Source: Trichobilharzia regenti
Lineage: Eukaryota; Platyhelminthes; Trematoda; Strigeidida; Schistosomatidae
NCBI GenBank assembly: GCA_944472135.2
Contig: OX235267.1
Span: 18,025,452-18,089,451 of the forward strand
Reading direction: 5' to 3'
DNA: 64,000 bases
Part shown: positions 47,842-58,719 of the stretch, piece after piece
Numbering within the stretch: position 1 is the stretch's first letter
Layout: each line of letters starts with the position of its first letter
Translations under genes and position numbers: made by a program
Notes under the pieces: model-generated
Database searches by the model: none
The model's input: the letters and a program-made list of their open reading frames with translations, nothing else
What the model was told of the DNA's origin: nothing

Positions 47842-49436
47842 TGCATCGCCCTCCCATCCGGTGATAAGTGGCTTGACAGTATGTGTGCTATTTGCGTCAA
47901 TATTGAGGCTGAAATTTCGTGTTGGCTGAGAAAATTTAGATTGGATGGGGGGGAGGTAGGTATTCCTTGTGGATAGTATGCTGGGGTAGAGTTACGTGTA
48001 TCGCAGTTATGACTAATATTTTGTGTGTTTAAGTTATTTTCGTAAATATTAGTCCATTGACGGTCTTGGGTGGTCTGTATGCGATGGTTTTCGGGGATGT
48101 GGTGAGTCAAAAGGCCACCTTTAGGAAACATGCCTAGCGCACTTGTTCCTTGTTGTAGAGGTCCCTGGATCAAACTTTTGTCTATAGTAGCCATAGATTG
48201 GAAAGTTGTGTCGGGGTAGGTGTATGCCTGCCCGTCGGGCTTCGACTTATTTTTAGGGTGCCCAGACATATAGCGTCTGTTGTGTCTATCGGACGAAGAC
48301 TTGTTTGATGTTGGATGAATCGGCGGGTTACCTCTCTTTTCATTGACGTTAGATTTATGGCGGTATGAGGGCTTATTCTGCTTCCCTGGTTTAGTGGTAT
48401 GATTGGGGTCGCTTAAGTTAATGTTATCTGGTTCGCTGCTGAGAAACCTATCAGTGATGTGTTTGAGTACAGGTATTCTGGATGGCAGGGTTATTTTACT
48501 TCGTTTTGTATGCTCACTAATCTGAGTGCTGCTCGGGGAGGATATGCTTAATGCTACATGCTCGAGCTTAGTCTTTTGCTTAACGTTGGTAGTGGTATTA
48601 GCGGCTGATGGTGATGTGGCTAGCGAGCATAACTCTGAAGATGCATCTAAGTCTATGACCGTAGTTGCTTCATCGTTGAGTTTACTAGGTAAATTTTTAT
48701 TATTTAAGAGTATTTCATGTATGTCTGTACCATTAGGTTTACTCAAGTTTAAGGCGACAGAGTCTTCTATAGGACATTCTGCTGTTACGTAAGTTTTTGC
48801 GACACTTGGTACACTTGCGCGGCTACGTCTTTGACATGGCGTTAGGTCATGGGCAAGTTTAATATTACCATAAGGTGTGGATGAACTAATTAACTTATTT
48901 GACGACTGAAATTTCCTAGCATCATTAGGACTACTGAATTTAAACAGCACAGGGCAAGTATACTTTCCTGATTTTTTCCTGAGTCTGATTAGGTGGCAAT
49001 TCGCTGATGGCATGCCACACGCTTGGAGACATGTCACTTTGATTTTGTCCAGAGGCGTCCGATCAGGCAGATTGTAAGCGAGAACGTTGTACGAGGACAT
49101 GATTCGTTTAGTAACTTCACTGGCTATAAAGTCTAACATACGCTCAGATTTCAGCAGACTTTCCGGATTAGCATCATGAGTTGGGTTACAAAGAAGCAGT
49201 AGTGGCTTAATGGTGTTTATATTCTCATTTAATTCCTTCACAGAGTTTCCTAGAGATATAAGGTCCAACTTATTTTGTTCAGCAGTTGCATATACCTCTG
49301 ACAACAAGTCGGGAACAATGACTTCGGGGACATTGTTGAGGCTACGCGGAACGCACAGTGATGTACGTATCTTCTTAGCTGAGTGACCCAAACTATTCTT
49401 ACGTATGGAAAGTACTCGTTTATTACGTTGTGCCAT
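47799..49436 (-). CDS. LINE ORF1 protein, unit 1, 545 aa
   Basis: Likely RNA-binding ORF1 protein of a CR1/jockey-type LINE. Residues about 113-190 (SSYNVLAYNLPDRTPLDKIK, CPVLFKFSSPNDARKFQ) have the pattern of an RRM-like domain found in such ORF1 proteins. The N-terminal 110 residues may form a short coiled coil, and the rest is polar and Ser/Asn/Pro-rich. No zinc knuckle is seen. Its end overlaps the start of ORF2 by 43 nt, so ORF2 may be made by reinitiation or shunting. The same protein is encoded at 55874-57511. Confidence 0.75.
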   Translation of the reverse strand: MAQRNKRVLSIRKNSLGHSAKKIRTSLCVPRSLNNVPEVIVPDLLSEVYATAEQNKLDLISLGNSVKELNENINTIKPLLLLCNPTHDANPESLLKSERMLDFIASEVTKRIMSSYNVLAYNLPDRTPLDKIKVTCLQACGMPSANCHLIRLRKKSGKYTCPVLFKFSSPNDARKFQSSNKLISSSTPYGNIKLAHDLTPCQRRSRASVPSVAKTYVTAECPIEDSVALNLSKPNGTDIHEILLNNKNLPSKLNDEATTVIDLDASSELCSLATSPSAANTTTNVKQKTKLEHVALSISSPSSTQISEHTKRSKITLPSRIPVLKHITDRFLSSEPDNINLSDPNHTTKPGKQNKPSYRHKSNVNEKRGNPPIHPTSNKSSSDRHNRRYMSGHPKNKSKPDGQAYTYPDTTFQSMATIDKSLIQGPLQQGTSALGMFPKGGLLTHHIPENHRIQTTQDRQWTNIYENNLNTQNISHNCDTRNSTPAYYPQGIPTSPPSNLNFLSQHEISASILTQIAHILSSHLSPDGRAMHWRHGIMNTSHPPG

Positions 49437-49923
49437 TGCTGAAAACTAATCAATATGGTTTAAAGTTAAAGCCGAGCTAAATCGAAAACGGGTATATGGA
49501 AAAATAGTATATCGAGTGGATATACAGATTAAGTACTACTATGGATACCGTATGGAATTTTATTGCTTATAAATAAACAATAAATTTACAAAGTACTAAA
49601 AAGTAAGATACAGAGTATATAGAAACCAATTATCCTGTAAATTGATCCTGGTATGTAAACCAAAAAATGATGAACTTCTCTACAGTTTTCTTTTCTGTGA
49701 CGTTGTTCTAAAGTTACAATAAGGAGGATGAGCCCTGCGAAAGAGTGGATCCAAACTTGATAACTGGCGGTGATATATCTGCAGAATTGGAAGCTAGAGT
49801 AGCAGCCAATATAAGTTATAGTTGAGCAGTGGTATAATATCCACTACAATATTCCAGAAATCGACAAAAATATATCCACGTTATGGGGAGAGATTGTAAC
49901 GTTCGATCAGAATCGCGCGCGTA

Positions 49924-50558
49924 TAGGTAGACGTCTTGCTATTACTTCTAGTATAAAACTCGAGTTGAGGTCACTCATGCGATTCATCGAAATCATTCCA
50001 TTCTTGTAAATTAGCAAATTATCTAAAAACTCAGTGAGTGCCTGGGAGTCATCCTGTAATTGACCACCATTACCCTTTACCGCCTCGAATAATTTCCCTG
50101 CAATCATCGAAGGTCTTCCAAACCTTTGACGTAAGATGCTCATAGCCTCGTAGTAGCCCTCTTTTGGCTTCATAAACTTACAGCACTGTATAGCTCTTGC
50201 AGCATCTCCAGTGCAATATCTCATCAAATACATTAACTTCAATTCATCATTTAATAAAAAACCACTCAACATGATCTCAAACTCCTTTACAAATTGTAAA
50301 TAATCGGTCGGGTTTCCATCAAAACACTGTGGTTCAAATTTAGGGAGTTTGATGTTCCTATTTTCCCTGAACGGCGAAACAGTAACATCAACCATGTCAT
50401 GCTTAACATCAGACACATCGTTACAATTAACAGACAAGTCACCATGACTTACTTTCCTGTTTGCATCCAAGACGCTCTGTCCCTTCTTTGACCCAGGCAT
50501 TGTTGAACTTGACCCAATTCCAAAAACGTTCCAGATATTGCTTGTTCAAAGAGGACTT
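49924..50558 (-). pseudogene. BEL gag 5' fragment between the two LINE units
   Basis: 635 bp repeating 41850-42484: the BEL 5' leader part and the first 192 codons of Gag (MPGSKKGQ to EVIARRLP), after which the sequence passes into the LINE 5' end (IRARF, stop). It is a truncated duplicate, not a gene. Confidence 0.85.
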
Positions 50559-50644
50559 ATAATAATAATATATATTCTCATATAAACATATAATTTTACA
50601 TGAAAATGCATGCCATCTTTACAGGCACGATCAAGTATGATATA

Positions 50645-50840
50645 ATATTTTTTTTTATTTTTGATTTACAGCTTGATTCCACACTGTATTTTCGGTACAA
50701 GTATGGAATTTTCAGCATGGATATCGGTAGCCCAAATTTTGCAGGCCGACCATAGATATCAGATGTGCGTCGGTGCGGGCTCGAACCCCGGACCATGTGC
50801 ATGGTCGGCGAGAGTCCTAACCACTGTGCCACCGACGCAC
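50645..50840 (-). mobile_element. tRNA-derived SINE in the LINE 3' UTR, unit 2
   Basis: Copy of 42571-42766 at an offset of 8074; the tRNA-like head is 50765-50840. It was duplicated with the unit, not inserted independently. Confidence 0.65.
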
Positions 50841-52838
50841 AAATCAAATCGTAGATTGTCTACAAGTTAATAATGTTTCAACAGTTAAATATTTGATATA
50901 TATATAAATACACATTGTCTGAACTAGGCTGTATAGTTATTGAATTGTACAATTGTCCTCCAGGTTGAGCGGGAAAATCGACTTCGTTTCGTTTTCATCC
51001 CGTGGTTGTCGGCATACGATAACCAACCAATATTGAGGTAAGTACAACGTTTACAACGGATTGAAAGCTGTTTTTAGAAAAGTAAAAGTGCTAAGGTGAA
51101 TCAATAAAGTGTAATGAAATGGGTAAGTGCAAGTATCACTAATAAATGCATTAATATAGAAAACTCCCTAGGCTGACAACGTTCATTTGCAATGTATAAT
51201 GCTACGCATGTAGTTCGTACTATCATGATGTCCACTTTTGGTTTTAATACATTTTTTCCTTATGTCTGTTTTTTTATTTTATGCTTTTTTGTGCATTTGG
51301 TGCACAACCGTACCTCACAGAGAATAGGAATAGAATAAGTCGAATCAAATTCATAAAGAGCTATAAAATGTTAGGTTTAATGGGATACAATGAGGATTAA
51401 GTAAAGACGTTATTAGAAAATGAATCCGATAAGACATTGTGAAGTGGTATTTAAAGATCCGACAATGGACAGCAAGTTGATTTATAAGATGCCCCATAAA
51501 TCTGTGCAGATCCCACATGGTCGCATCTCAACAATAGGCTGAGCGAATGGTATATATTTAAAGGTAGAAGCATGATCTGTCAAGGCGTTCATTATTATCT
51601 TTTTCAAGATAAAGATCTAAGCCCTCATAAAAATCAGAAATATCTCGAGCCTTTAATTTGTATATTGCTGTTCCTGCAGAATGGGGCGATTCACCTTAGT
51701 GACCCCCACCATATCTACTGATCAGCTAACGCCACCCTCCCTCCTTTTTTGATGTTAAGCTCTGAGAATATGATTATTATGGCTACCGCAAATATACTGC
51801 TTGGTACCAGACATGTTCGTACCCCATATTCCATCTCCCTAGCTTTCTTAATGAGTGCTTCCAATAGGTCTCCACATACATCTTTATGAACATTATATAT
51901 GTATGCATGCGTCCTAATGAACAGATTACTTTACAAGAAGTTAAAACCTTAAAGAATAAAAAGAATAGGTTTTGTGAATAGTGAAGCAAGATTCAGCAGA
52001 ACAATATAGTTAGGGATCAATGTAGGTAGTATGAACTGAAGGTAAGGTCGGTTGGCAGGACTTAGTGTACTAAATTATCATGACAGTCTTGTATATAGTA
52101 GACATCTGACATTGCAAAGTAACGTGTCTAAACATATTATAAAAGATATTAACAGAAATACTACATAGCTTTAACATTATGAATTTTAGAAAATTATATG
52201 AGAATGGGTAACTGTTGACTGAAGATAATCAATTCAACTCAAAAATAGTGCAGTGTATTATGCTAATAATATAAGTATATTCGTAAAATATTAAAAGATA
52301 TGGTTGCTAATGTAATGGTTTTCGGAAATAATTATACTGACGAACTTATTGAAGATTACAGTGAAGAGGAAACCAGTGAGTTAGTTAAATGGCTACTGTG
52401 CAGTTAGTAGTTAAAACGTCTTTTTTAAAAAGTAAAGGGTAGAAGAGTTTTGAGCACCGGAGCAAATTAAGTCATATTCTACTGAGTAGAGTGTAGTGAG
52501 TAGTGGTACGATTAGGGATAAGGGTAGGTTGAATGAACTTGGGGAAAATGGTTGGTTGGTTGAGTTTGTTATTGCTAGGTATTCCTGGCCACTTTTCATA
52601 TGGCATGCTTTAGACATTACAAAGTACCAGTTTGCTTATATTATGGGAGAACTATCACAACTAATTTGGGATTATACATCCAGGAGAGTCTAATGAGTTT
52701 ATAAACCCGATTGAAGAAATATCGATAGGATCTCTAGTAAGCTGAATAACCGGACCTTAGGTAAAGGCATGTGGGAGAGATTAGGTTGGTTTTATCACGT
52801 TATAGATGAGGTACGGTTGCCGGGGCAAATGAGTTTCC

Positions 52839-55800
52839 TCAAATTGGGGGTATTGCACTGGGGTCTGTAGTACTAAAGCTAGTTGAGCGGCCCATATGGA
52901 TAAAGTATGGATAAGTAGACCGAAGCTCTTTTGTTGATAGGAACTCGTTAAGTAGACGCTGGAATTCAGTAGGAGATCGGCAACTACGTACAGTAAGTGG
53001 AAGTTCGTTCCATAATGCACTGTACTGTATTTTAAAGAAACGTGATCGCAGTTTTGTCCGGAACCGGCTTATGGATAGAGTATTTTCATGATTCCTAAGA
53101 GTATATATGGGTAAATTATTGAAAGCTATTGGATTACTGCTTTTGGTGTAGCCGTGTAAAAGGCGAAAGAGGAATGTAAGGTTGAGTTTCAGGCGCCTTA
53201 ACCAAAGTGGCTGAAGTCCATACATTTTGCACCTATCAGCGTAAGTCAGTCCTTCATGTTTGTATAATAGGCGTCGAGTAAAACTTCGCTGAATATTTTC
53301 AATACGAACCCTGTCATACCCATGCATGAAACCGAAGACAATTGTGCAGTATTCAAGTACTGGACGAACCATGACTTTGTATAAAAGGACTTTAGCCTCA
53401 TTTGTGTACATTTTTCGATGTAACAAGCCTGTGAGTCTTCGGCATTTAGAAACAAGTGCTTTTGCGTACTGACTGAATGTTAAGTTTTGTGAGTAGGTAA
53501 CTCCCAGGTCTTTTATGGAACTGAGGGTTTGGAGAAAAGAGTTACCTAGGTGTAACCTGAAATTCGGATGGGAGTTATTGAAATATAGGACACCACATTT
53601 ATCAGAATTGAATGGCAGTTGCCAGTCATTGCTCCAGTTATGTAACCTATCCAGATCATCTTGAATATGTGTGAATCCTTCGTTTAGTGTAGAATGGGGG
53701 AAGCTGTATACAATCTTTAAGTCGTCAGCAAAGAGGTATGGGGTACCATGCTTGATTACGCTGCAGATGTCGTTAATGTAGATTACGAAAAGCAGTGGAC
53801 CTAGTACACTACCCTGAATCACTCCACTTCTTATAGGTCTGGGTGACGAGTAATTATTTGCAAATTTCACAACTTGGGAACGATCTTCCAAGAAAGAAAT
53901 GAGCCAGGATAACAAGGGGTCTTGGAACCCGTACGACTTTAGCTTAAGGATTAGTCTCTTGTGTGGGACTTTATCAAAGGCTTTTTTGAAGTCAAAGAAG
54001 AGAGTTGTGACATACAAACCATGATCACGCTTAGCGGTAACATCATCAAAGTAGTCAAGTAGGCAGGTGGAGCATGATCGATTTTTCAAGAAGCCGTGTT
54101 GTGCTGGAGTAAACACTTTGTGAAGGTGGAGGTATGAAGCAATATCTTGCCCTATAACCTTTTCCATAACCCTGGAAACTACTGACGTGATATTAATCGG
54201 TCGGTAGTTTTCGATGTTAGAAGTTGGTCCTTGTTTGTGCCTAGGGGTTATAAACGACAGTTTCCAGCATTCTGGGTAACTGCCATTATTTAAGGACAGA
54301 ATGAAAAACTTTAGTAGGATAATGGGTATATCCTCACCACCTCTTTTCAACAAGATAGATGGAATTCCATCGGGCCCAGCGTTATATGATGTCCGGAGGG
54401 ATGCTATAGCGGAGGAAATCTTTTGTTGGGTGAATGTTATATTACCCAAAAAGTGATTTGGTATTGTCGGAACTTCAAGACTATCTACTGTTTCTTCGAT
54501 AGTATAGTAGCTAGAAAAGTGGGAGCTGAATAACTCACATATCTCCTGCGGGTCTTCGTGTAGTTTTTCTCCATCTAGTAATAAGTTAGGGATACTTATT
54601 CTGTTGTTGTTGATTCGTGACTTAATTAGTTTAACTAATGCCTCTGTATTATCAGGTCGTGAGTGGAGGATGCGTTCTAGTTTGATGGACTCAGATAACT
54701 GATTAGATTTGTATGAATCATAAGTTTGCTTGAGTGTAATGAGTGATGAAAAGTCATTATATCTGTAGAATTGCCTAGCATGCTTACGCAGTCGGTTTCG
54801 AATCTTTACGGGGATGAAGTCGGGCTGTTTAGGCCTCGTTTTCACAAGTCTTACTGGAGCGATGAAGTCATGTGCAAATCCTAGGTTCTCATAGAGTAAT
54901 TTGTTTGTCTCTATAGCCGAGCTGCACGTAAAGTATGGCTCCCAGTCTAGGGTGCGTATGTATGGTTTCAGTTCATCCCACTGAGCATGTCTGTAACCCC
55001 TGAGTAATACTTTGTTGGCGTTTATTGTCGAACTCATGCTAGTGCAAATATTAAATGTACCGAATACTACTCTGTGGTCGCTGCCAGGAAACTCTTTACC
55101 TACTCGAAGGGTAGTGGGGATGATACCATTAGTGAAAACTAGATCTAAAATCTTAGATAGCCTGGTAGGATACTGTACGTGTTGTTGCCATTCTTTTGTT
55201 TCTATTATGTTGATAAATTCATTGTACCGTTTTGGTGAGGAAAGTGGTTGCCAGACTACATCGGGCATATTAAAGTCCCCACATATAATTTTAGCCGTGT
55301 GAGGTAGTGAAGTGGCGTAAGCGAACGTGCTAGCAAGCTTCATATTACCTTCAACGGTTGAGCACGGGGGGTGATAGATGCAACCTATAAGATAGGAACT
55401 GGAGTGAGACAGTCTTAGAATAGCCCACACTGAATCGTTATCTGTGATGAGCTCTGGGTAGAAGCACTGTGTGGCCTTAATATCAGACCTGATATACATA
55501 GCACATCCTCCTCCTCTACCATAGTTTCTGTCGCCTCTGAATACATAATAGTTATCAATAGAAATATCTTTATCGCAAATCTGAGGAGTGCACCATGTCT
55601 CAGTAATCATTATGAGAGACGGATTGCAAATTAGGGATAATGTCGTGAAGTCGAACATTTTGTTGAGTAAGGAGCGAGCATTGATAAGACAGAATGAGAG
55701 AGAGTTAGGGGTGACGGTGAAATCGCATATATCTTTAAAAATATTCTCTCCAAGGTTTATGGCGTCTAGAACAGATTGTTTGATGGGTGCTAACTCAGAT

Positions 55801-55916
55801 GGTGGCCACTTACTAGCAGTGCTGGAAAAGTGCCCTACACCAGTATCAGCACAGAGAGATGTGCCATCGTTTGTTACCCCGGCGGGTGTGAGGTGTTCAT
55901 AATACCGTGCCTCCAA
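52839..55916 (-). CDS. LINE ORF2: endonuclease and reverse transcriptase, 1025 aa
   Basis: Intact replication protein of the LINE. AP-like endonuclease at residues about 74-290: LINARSL (N79), MITETW (E106), CGDFNMPD (213-216), LDLVFTNG and PGSDHRVV (SDH 279-281). A linker follows. Reverse transcriptase at about 511-790: NYRPINITSVVSRVMEKVIG, FFDFKKAFDKVPHKRL (D642), RSGVIQGSVLGPLLFVIYIN, and the catalytic box LFADDLKI (DD 731-732). A C-terminal domain follows (VMVRPVLEYC, FRLLHGYT). All catalytic residues are present. The first ATG lies 43 nt inside the end of ORF1. The motif style points to the CR1 group; the exact clade needs a tree. Confidence 0.88.
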   Translation of the reverse strand: MEARYYEHLTPAGVTNDGTSLCADTGVGHFSSTASKWPPSELAPIKQSVLDAINLGENIFKDICDFTVTPNSLSFCLINARSLLNKMFDFTTLSLICNPSLIMITETWCTPQICDKDISIDNYYVFRGDRNYGRGGGCAMYIRSDIKATQCFYPELITDNDSVWAILRLSHSSSYLIGCIYHPPCSTVEGNMKLASTFAYATSLPHTAKIICGDFNMPDVVWQPLSSPKRYNEFINIIETKEWQQHVQYPTRLSKILDLVFTNGIIPTTLRVGKEFPGSDHRVVFGTFNICTSMSSTINANKVLLRGYRHAQWDELKPYIRTLDWEPYFTCSSAIETNKLLYENLGFAHDFIAPVRLVKTRPKQPDFIPVKIRNRLRKHARQFYRYNDFSSLITLKQTYDSYKSNQLSESIKLERILHSRPDNTEALVKLIKSRINNNRISIPNLLLDGEKLHEDPQEICELFSSHFSSYYTIEETVDSLEVPTIPNHFLGNITFTQQKISSAIASLRTSYNAGPDGIPSILLKRGGEDIPIILLKFFILSLNNGSYPECWKLSFITPRHKQGPTSNIENYRPINITSVVSRVMEKVIGQDIASYLHLHKVFTPAQHGFLKNRSCSTCLLDYFDDVTAKRDHGLYVTTLFFDFKKAFDKVPHKRLILKLKSYGFQDPLLSWLISFLEDRSQVVKFANNYSSPRPIRSGVIQGSVLGPLLFVIYINDICSVIKHGTPYLFADDLKIVYSFPHSTLNEGFTHIQDDLDRLHNWSNDWQLPFNSDKCGVLYFNNSHPNFRLHLGNSFLQTLSSIKDLGVTYSQNLTFSQYAKALVSKCRRLTGLLHRKMYTNEAKVLLYKVMVRPVLEYCTIVFGFMHGYDRVRIENIQRSFTRRLLYKHEGLTYADRCKMYGLQPLWLRRLKLNLTFLFRLLHGYTKSSNPIAFNNLPIYTLRNHENTLSISRFRTKLRSRFFKIQYSALWNELPLTVRSCRSPTEFQRLLNEFLSTKELRSTYPYFIHMGRSTSFSTTDPSAIPPI

Positions 55917-57511
55917 TGCATCGCCCTCCCATCCGGTGATAAGTGGCTTGACAGTATGTGTGCTATTTGCGTCAATATTGAGGCTGAAATTTCGTGTTGG
56001 CTGAGAAAATTTAGATTGGATGGGGGGGAGGTAGGTATTCCTTGTGGATAGTATGCTGGGGTAGAGTTACGTGTATCGCAGTTATGACTAATATTTTGTG
56101 TGTTTAAGTTATTTTCGTAAATATTAGTCCATTGACGGTCTTGGGTGGTCTGTATGCGATGGTTTTCGGGGATGTGGTGAGTCAAAAGGCCACCTTTAGG
56201 AAACATGCCTAGCGCACTTGTTCCTTGTTGTAGAGGTCCCTGGATCAAACTTTTGTCTATAGTAGCCATAGATTGGAAAGTTGTGTCGGGGTAGGTGTAT
56301 GCCTGCCCGTCGGGCTTCGACTTATTTTTAGGGTGCCCAGACATATAGCGTCTGTTGTGTCTATCGGACGAAGACTTGTTTGATGTTGGATGAATCGGCG
56401 GGTTACCTCTCTTTTCATTGACGTTAGATTTATGGCGGTATGAGGGCTTATTCTGCTTCCCTGGTTTAGTGGTATGATTGGGGTCGCTTAAGTTAATGTT
56501 ATCTGGTTCGCTGCTGAGAAACCTATCAGTGATGTGTTTGAGTACAGGTATTCTGGATGGCAGGGTTATTTTACTTCGTTTTGTATGCTCACTAATCTGA
56601 GTGCTGCTCGGGGAGGATATGCTTAATGCTACATGCTCGAGCTTAGTCTTTTGCTTAACGTTGGTAGTGGTATTAGCGGCTGATGGTGATGTGGCTAGCG
56701 AGCATAACTCTGAAGATGCATCTAAGTCTATGACCGTAGTTGCTTCATCGTTGAGTTTACTAGGTAAATTTTTATTATTTAAGAGTATTTCATGTATGTC
56801 TGTACCATTAGGTTTACTCAAGTTTAAGGCGACAGAGTCTTCTATAGGACATTCTGCTGTTACGTAAGTTTTTGCGACACTTGGTACACTTGCGCGGCTA
56901 CGTCTTTGACATGGCGTTAGGTCATGGGCAAGTTTAATATTACCATAAGGTGTGGATGAACTAATTAACTTATTTGACGACTGAAATTTCCTAGCATCAT
57001 TAGGACTACTGAATTTAAACAGCACAGGGCAAGTATACTTTCCTGATTTTTTCCTGAGTCTGATTAGGTGGCAATTCGCTGATGGCATGCCACACGCTTG
57101 GAGACATGTCACTTTGATTTTGTCCAGAGGCGTCCGATCAGGCAGATTGTAAGCGAGAACGTTGTACGAGGACATGATTCGTTTAGTAACTTCACTGGCT
57201 ATAAAGTCTAACATACGCTCAGATTTCAGCAGACTTTCCGGATTAGCATCATGAGTTGGGTTACAAAGAAGCAGTAGTGGCTTAATGGTGTTTATATTCT
57301 CATTTAATTCCTTCACAGAGTTTCCTAGAGATATAAGGTCCAACTTATTTTGTTCAGCAGTTGCATATACCTCTGACAACAAGTCGGGAACAATGACTTC
57401 GGGGACATTGTTGAGGCTACGCGGAACGCACAGTGATGTACGTATCTTCTTAGCTGAGTGACCCAAACTATTCTTACGTATGGAAAGTACTCGTTTATTA
57501 CGTTGTGCCAT
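55874..57511 (-). CDS. LINE ORF1 protein, unit 2, 545 aa
   Basis: The conceptual protein appears the same as at 47799-49436: an RRM-like segment near residues 113-190 and a long polar C-terminal region rich in Ser, Asn and Pro. The start MAQRNKRVL is the first ATG after a 487-nt 5' UTR. In LINEs of this type ORF1 binds the element's RNA and carries it with ORF2 to the nucleus; this role is inferred from the family. Together with the intact ORF2 it makes unit 2 a candidate active element. Confidence 0.75.
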   Translation of the reverse strand: MAQRNKRVLSIRKNSLGHSAKKIRTSLCVPRSLNNVPEVIVPDLLSEVYATAEQNKLDLISLGNSVKELNENINTIKPLLLLCNPTHDANPESLLKSERMLDFIASEVTKRIMSSYNVLAYNLPDRTPLDKIKVTCLQACGMPSANCHLIRLRKKSGKYTCPVLFKFSSPNDARKFQSSNKLISSSTPYGNIKLAHDLTPCQRRSRASVPSVAKTYVTAECPIEDSVALNLSKPNGTDIHEILLNNKNLPSKLNDEATTVIDLDASSELCSLATSPSAANTTTNVKQKTKLEHVALSISSPSSTQISEHTKRSKITLPSRIPVLKHITDRFLSSEPDNINLSDPNHTTKPGKQNKPSYRHKSNVNEKRGNPPIHPTSNKSSSDRHNRRYMSGHPKNKSKPDGQAYTYPDTTFQSMATIDKSLIQGPLQQGTSALGMFPKGGLLTHHIPENHRIQTTQDRQWTNIYENNLNTQNISHNCDTRNSTPAYYPQGIPTSPPSNLNFLSQHEISASILTQIAHILSSHLSPDGRAMHWRHGIMNTSHPPG

Positions 57512-57998
57512 TGCTGAAAACTAATCAATATGGTTTAAAGTTAAAGCCGAGCTAAATCGAAAACGGGTATATGGAAAAATAGTATATCGAGTGGATATAC
57601 AGATTAAGTACTACTATGGATACCGTATGGAATTTTATTGCTTATAAATAAACAATAAATTTACAAAGTACTAAAAAGTAAGATACAGAGTATATAGAAA
57701 CCAATTATCCTGTAAATTGATCCTGGTATGTAAACCAAAAAATGATGAACTTCTCTACAGTTTTCTTTTCTGTGACGTTGTTCTAAAGTTACAATAAGGA
57801 GGATGAGCCCTGCGAAAGAGTGGATCCAAACTTGATAACTGGCGGTGATATATCTGCAGAATTGGAAGCTAGAGTAGCAGCCAATATAAGTTATAGTTGA
57901 GCAGTGGTATAATATCCACTACTATATTCCAGAAATCGACAAAAATATATCCACGTTATGGGGAGAGATTGTAACGTTCGATCAGAATCGCGCGCGTA

Positions 57999-58633
57999 TA
58001 GGTAGACGTCTTGCTATTACTTCTAGTATAAAACTCGAGTTGAGGTCACTCATGCGATTCATCGAAATCATTCCATTCTTGTAAATTAGCAAATTATCTA
58101 AAAACTCAGTGAGTGCCTGGGAGTCATCCTGTAATTGACCACCATTACCCTTTACCGCCTCGAATAATTTCCCTGCAATCATCGAAGGTCTTCCAAACCT
58201 TTGACGTAAGATGCTCATAGCCTCGTAGTAGCCCTCTTTTGGCTTCATAAACTTACAGCACTGTATAGCTCTTGCAGCATCTCCAGTGCAATATCTCATC
58301 AAATACATTAACTTCAATTCATCATTTAATAAAAAACCACTCAACATGATCTCAAACTCCTTTACAAATTGTAAATAATCGGTCGGGTTTCCATCAAAAC
58401 ACTGTGGTTCAAATTTAGGGAGTTTGATGTTCCTATTTTCCCTGAACGGCGAAACAGTAACATCAACCATGTCATGCTTAACATCAGACACATCGTTACA
58501 ATTAACAGACAAGTCACCATGACTTACTTTCCTGTTTGCATCCAAGACGCTCTGTCCCTTCTTTGACCCAGGCATTGTTGAACTTGACCCAATTCCAAAA
58601 ACGTTCCAGATATTGCTTGTTCAAAGAGGACTT
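57999..58633 (-). pseudogene. BEL gag 5' fragment right of LINE unit 2
   Basis: Third copy of the 635-bp target segment (first 192 Gag codons plus leader). It continues without a break into the remaining leader (58634-58719) and the 5' LTR, so this is the original promoter-proximal part of BEL copy 2. Confidence 0.85.
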
Positions 58634-58719
58634 GACCGGCACCAGGAGAGATGAACGGCGACTATCCAAACTTTCACCAACTGTTTCAATCCGCCAGATC
58701 TGTTTCTATCGTCAGAAAC

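Larger units (their letters stand above)
42485..49923 (-). mobile_element. Full-length CR1-like LINE, unit 1
   Basis: Minus strand, 7439 bp: 5' UTR about 0.49 kb, ORF1 (49436-47799), ORF2 (47841-44765, frameshifted here), 2.3-kb 3' UTR with an embedded tRNA-derived SINE, and a terminal (ATT)n run at the junction with BEL sequence (42485-42500). It is flanked by 635-bp copies of its target, far longer than usual for target-primed reverse transcription. Confidence 0.85.
50559..57998 (-). mobile_element. Full-length CR1-like LINE, unit 2 (both ORFs intact)
   Basis: 7440 bp, same order as unit 1. ORF1 57511-55874 and ORF2 55916-52839 are both open, so this copy could be active. The 5' end reads ATACGCGCGCGATTCTGATC, the 3' end (ATT)n at 50559-50574. 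The 3' UTR carries the same SINE. Confidence 0.85.
41850..58633. repeat. Two-unit 8.07-kb tandem array flanked by 635-bp gag repeats
   Basis: The BEL segment 41850-42484 recurs at 49924-50558 and 57999-58633. Between the copies lie two nearly identical 7.44-kb LINE units (42485-49923 and 50559-57998). I noticed only three differences: 43134 G versus 51208 A, 49848 A versus 57923 T, and G5 versus G6 near 47292/55366. Downstream of 58633 the BEL 5' leader resumes. Confidence 0.9.

Noticed and set aside
47513..47976. Plus-strand ORFs opposite LINE ORF1/ORF2, and the equivalents at 55588-56051
   Set aside because: Shadows of the strong minus-strand coding frames; they are duplicated only because the unit is duplicated.
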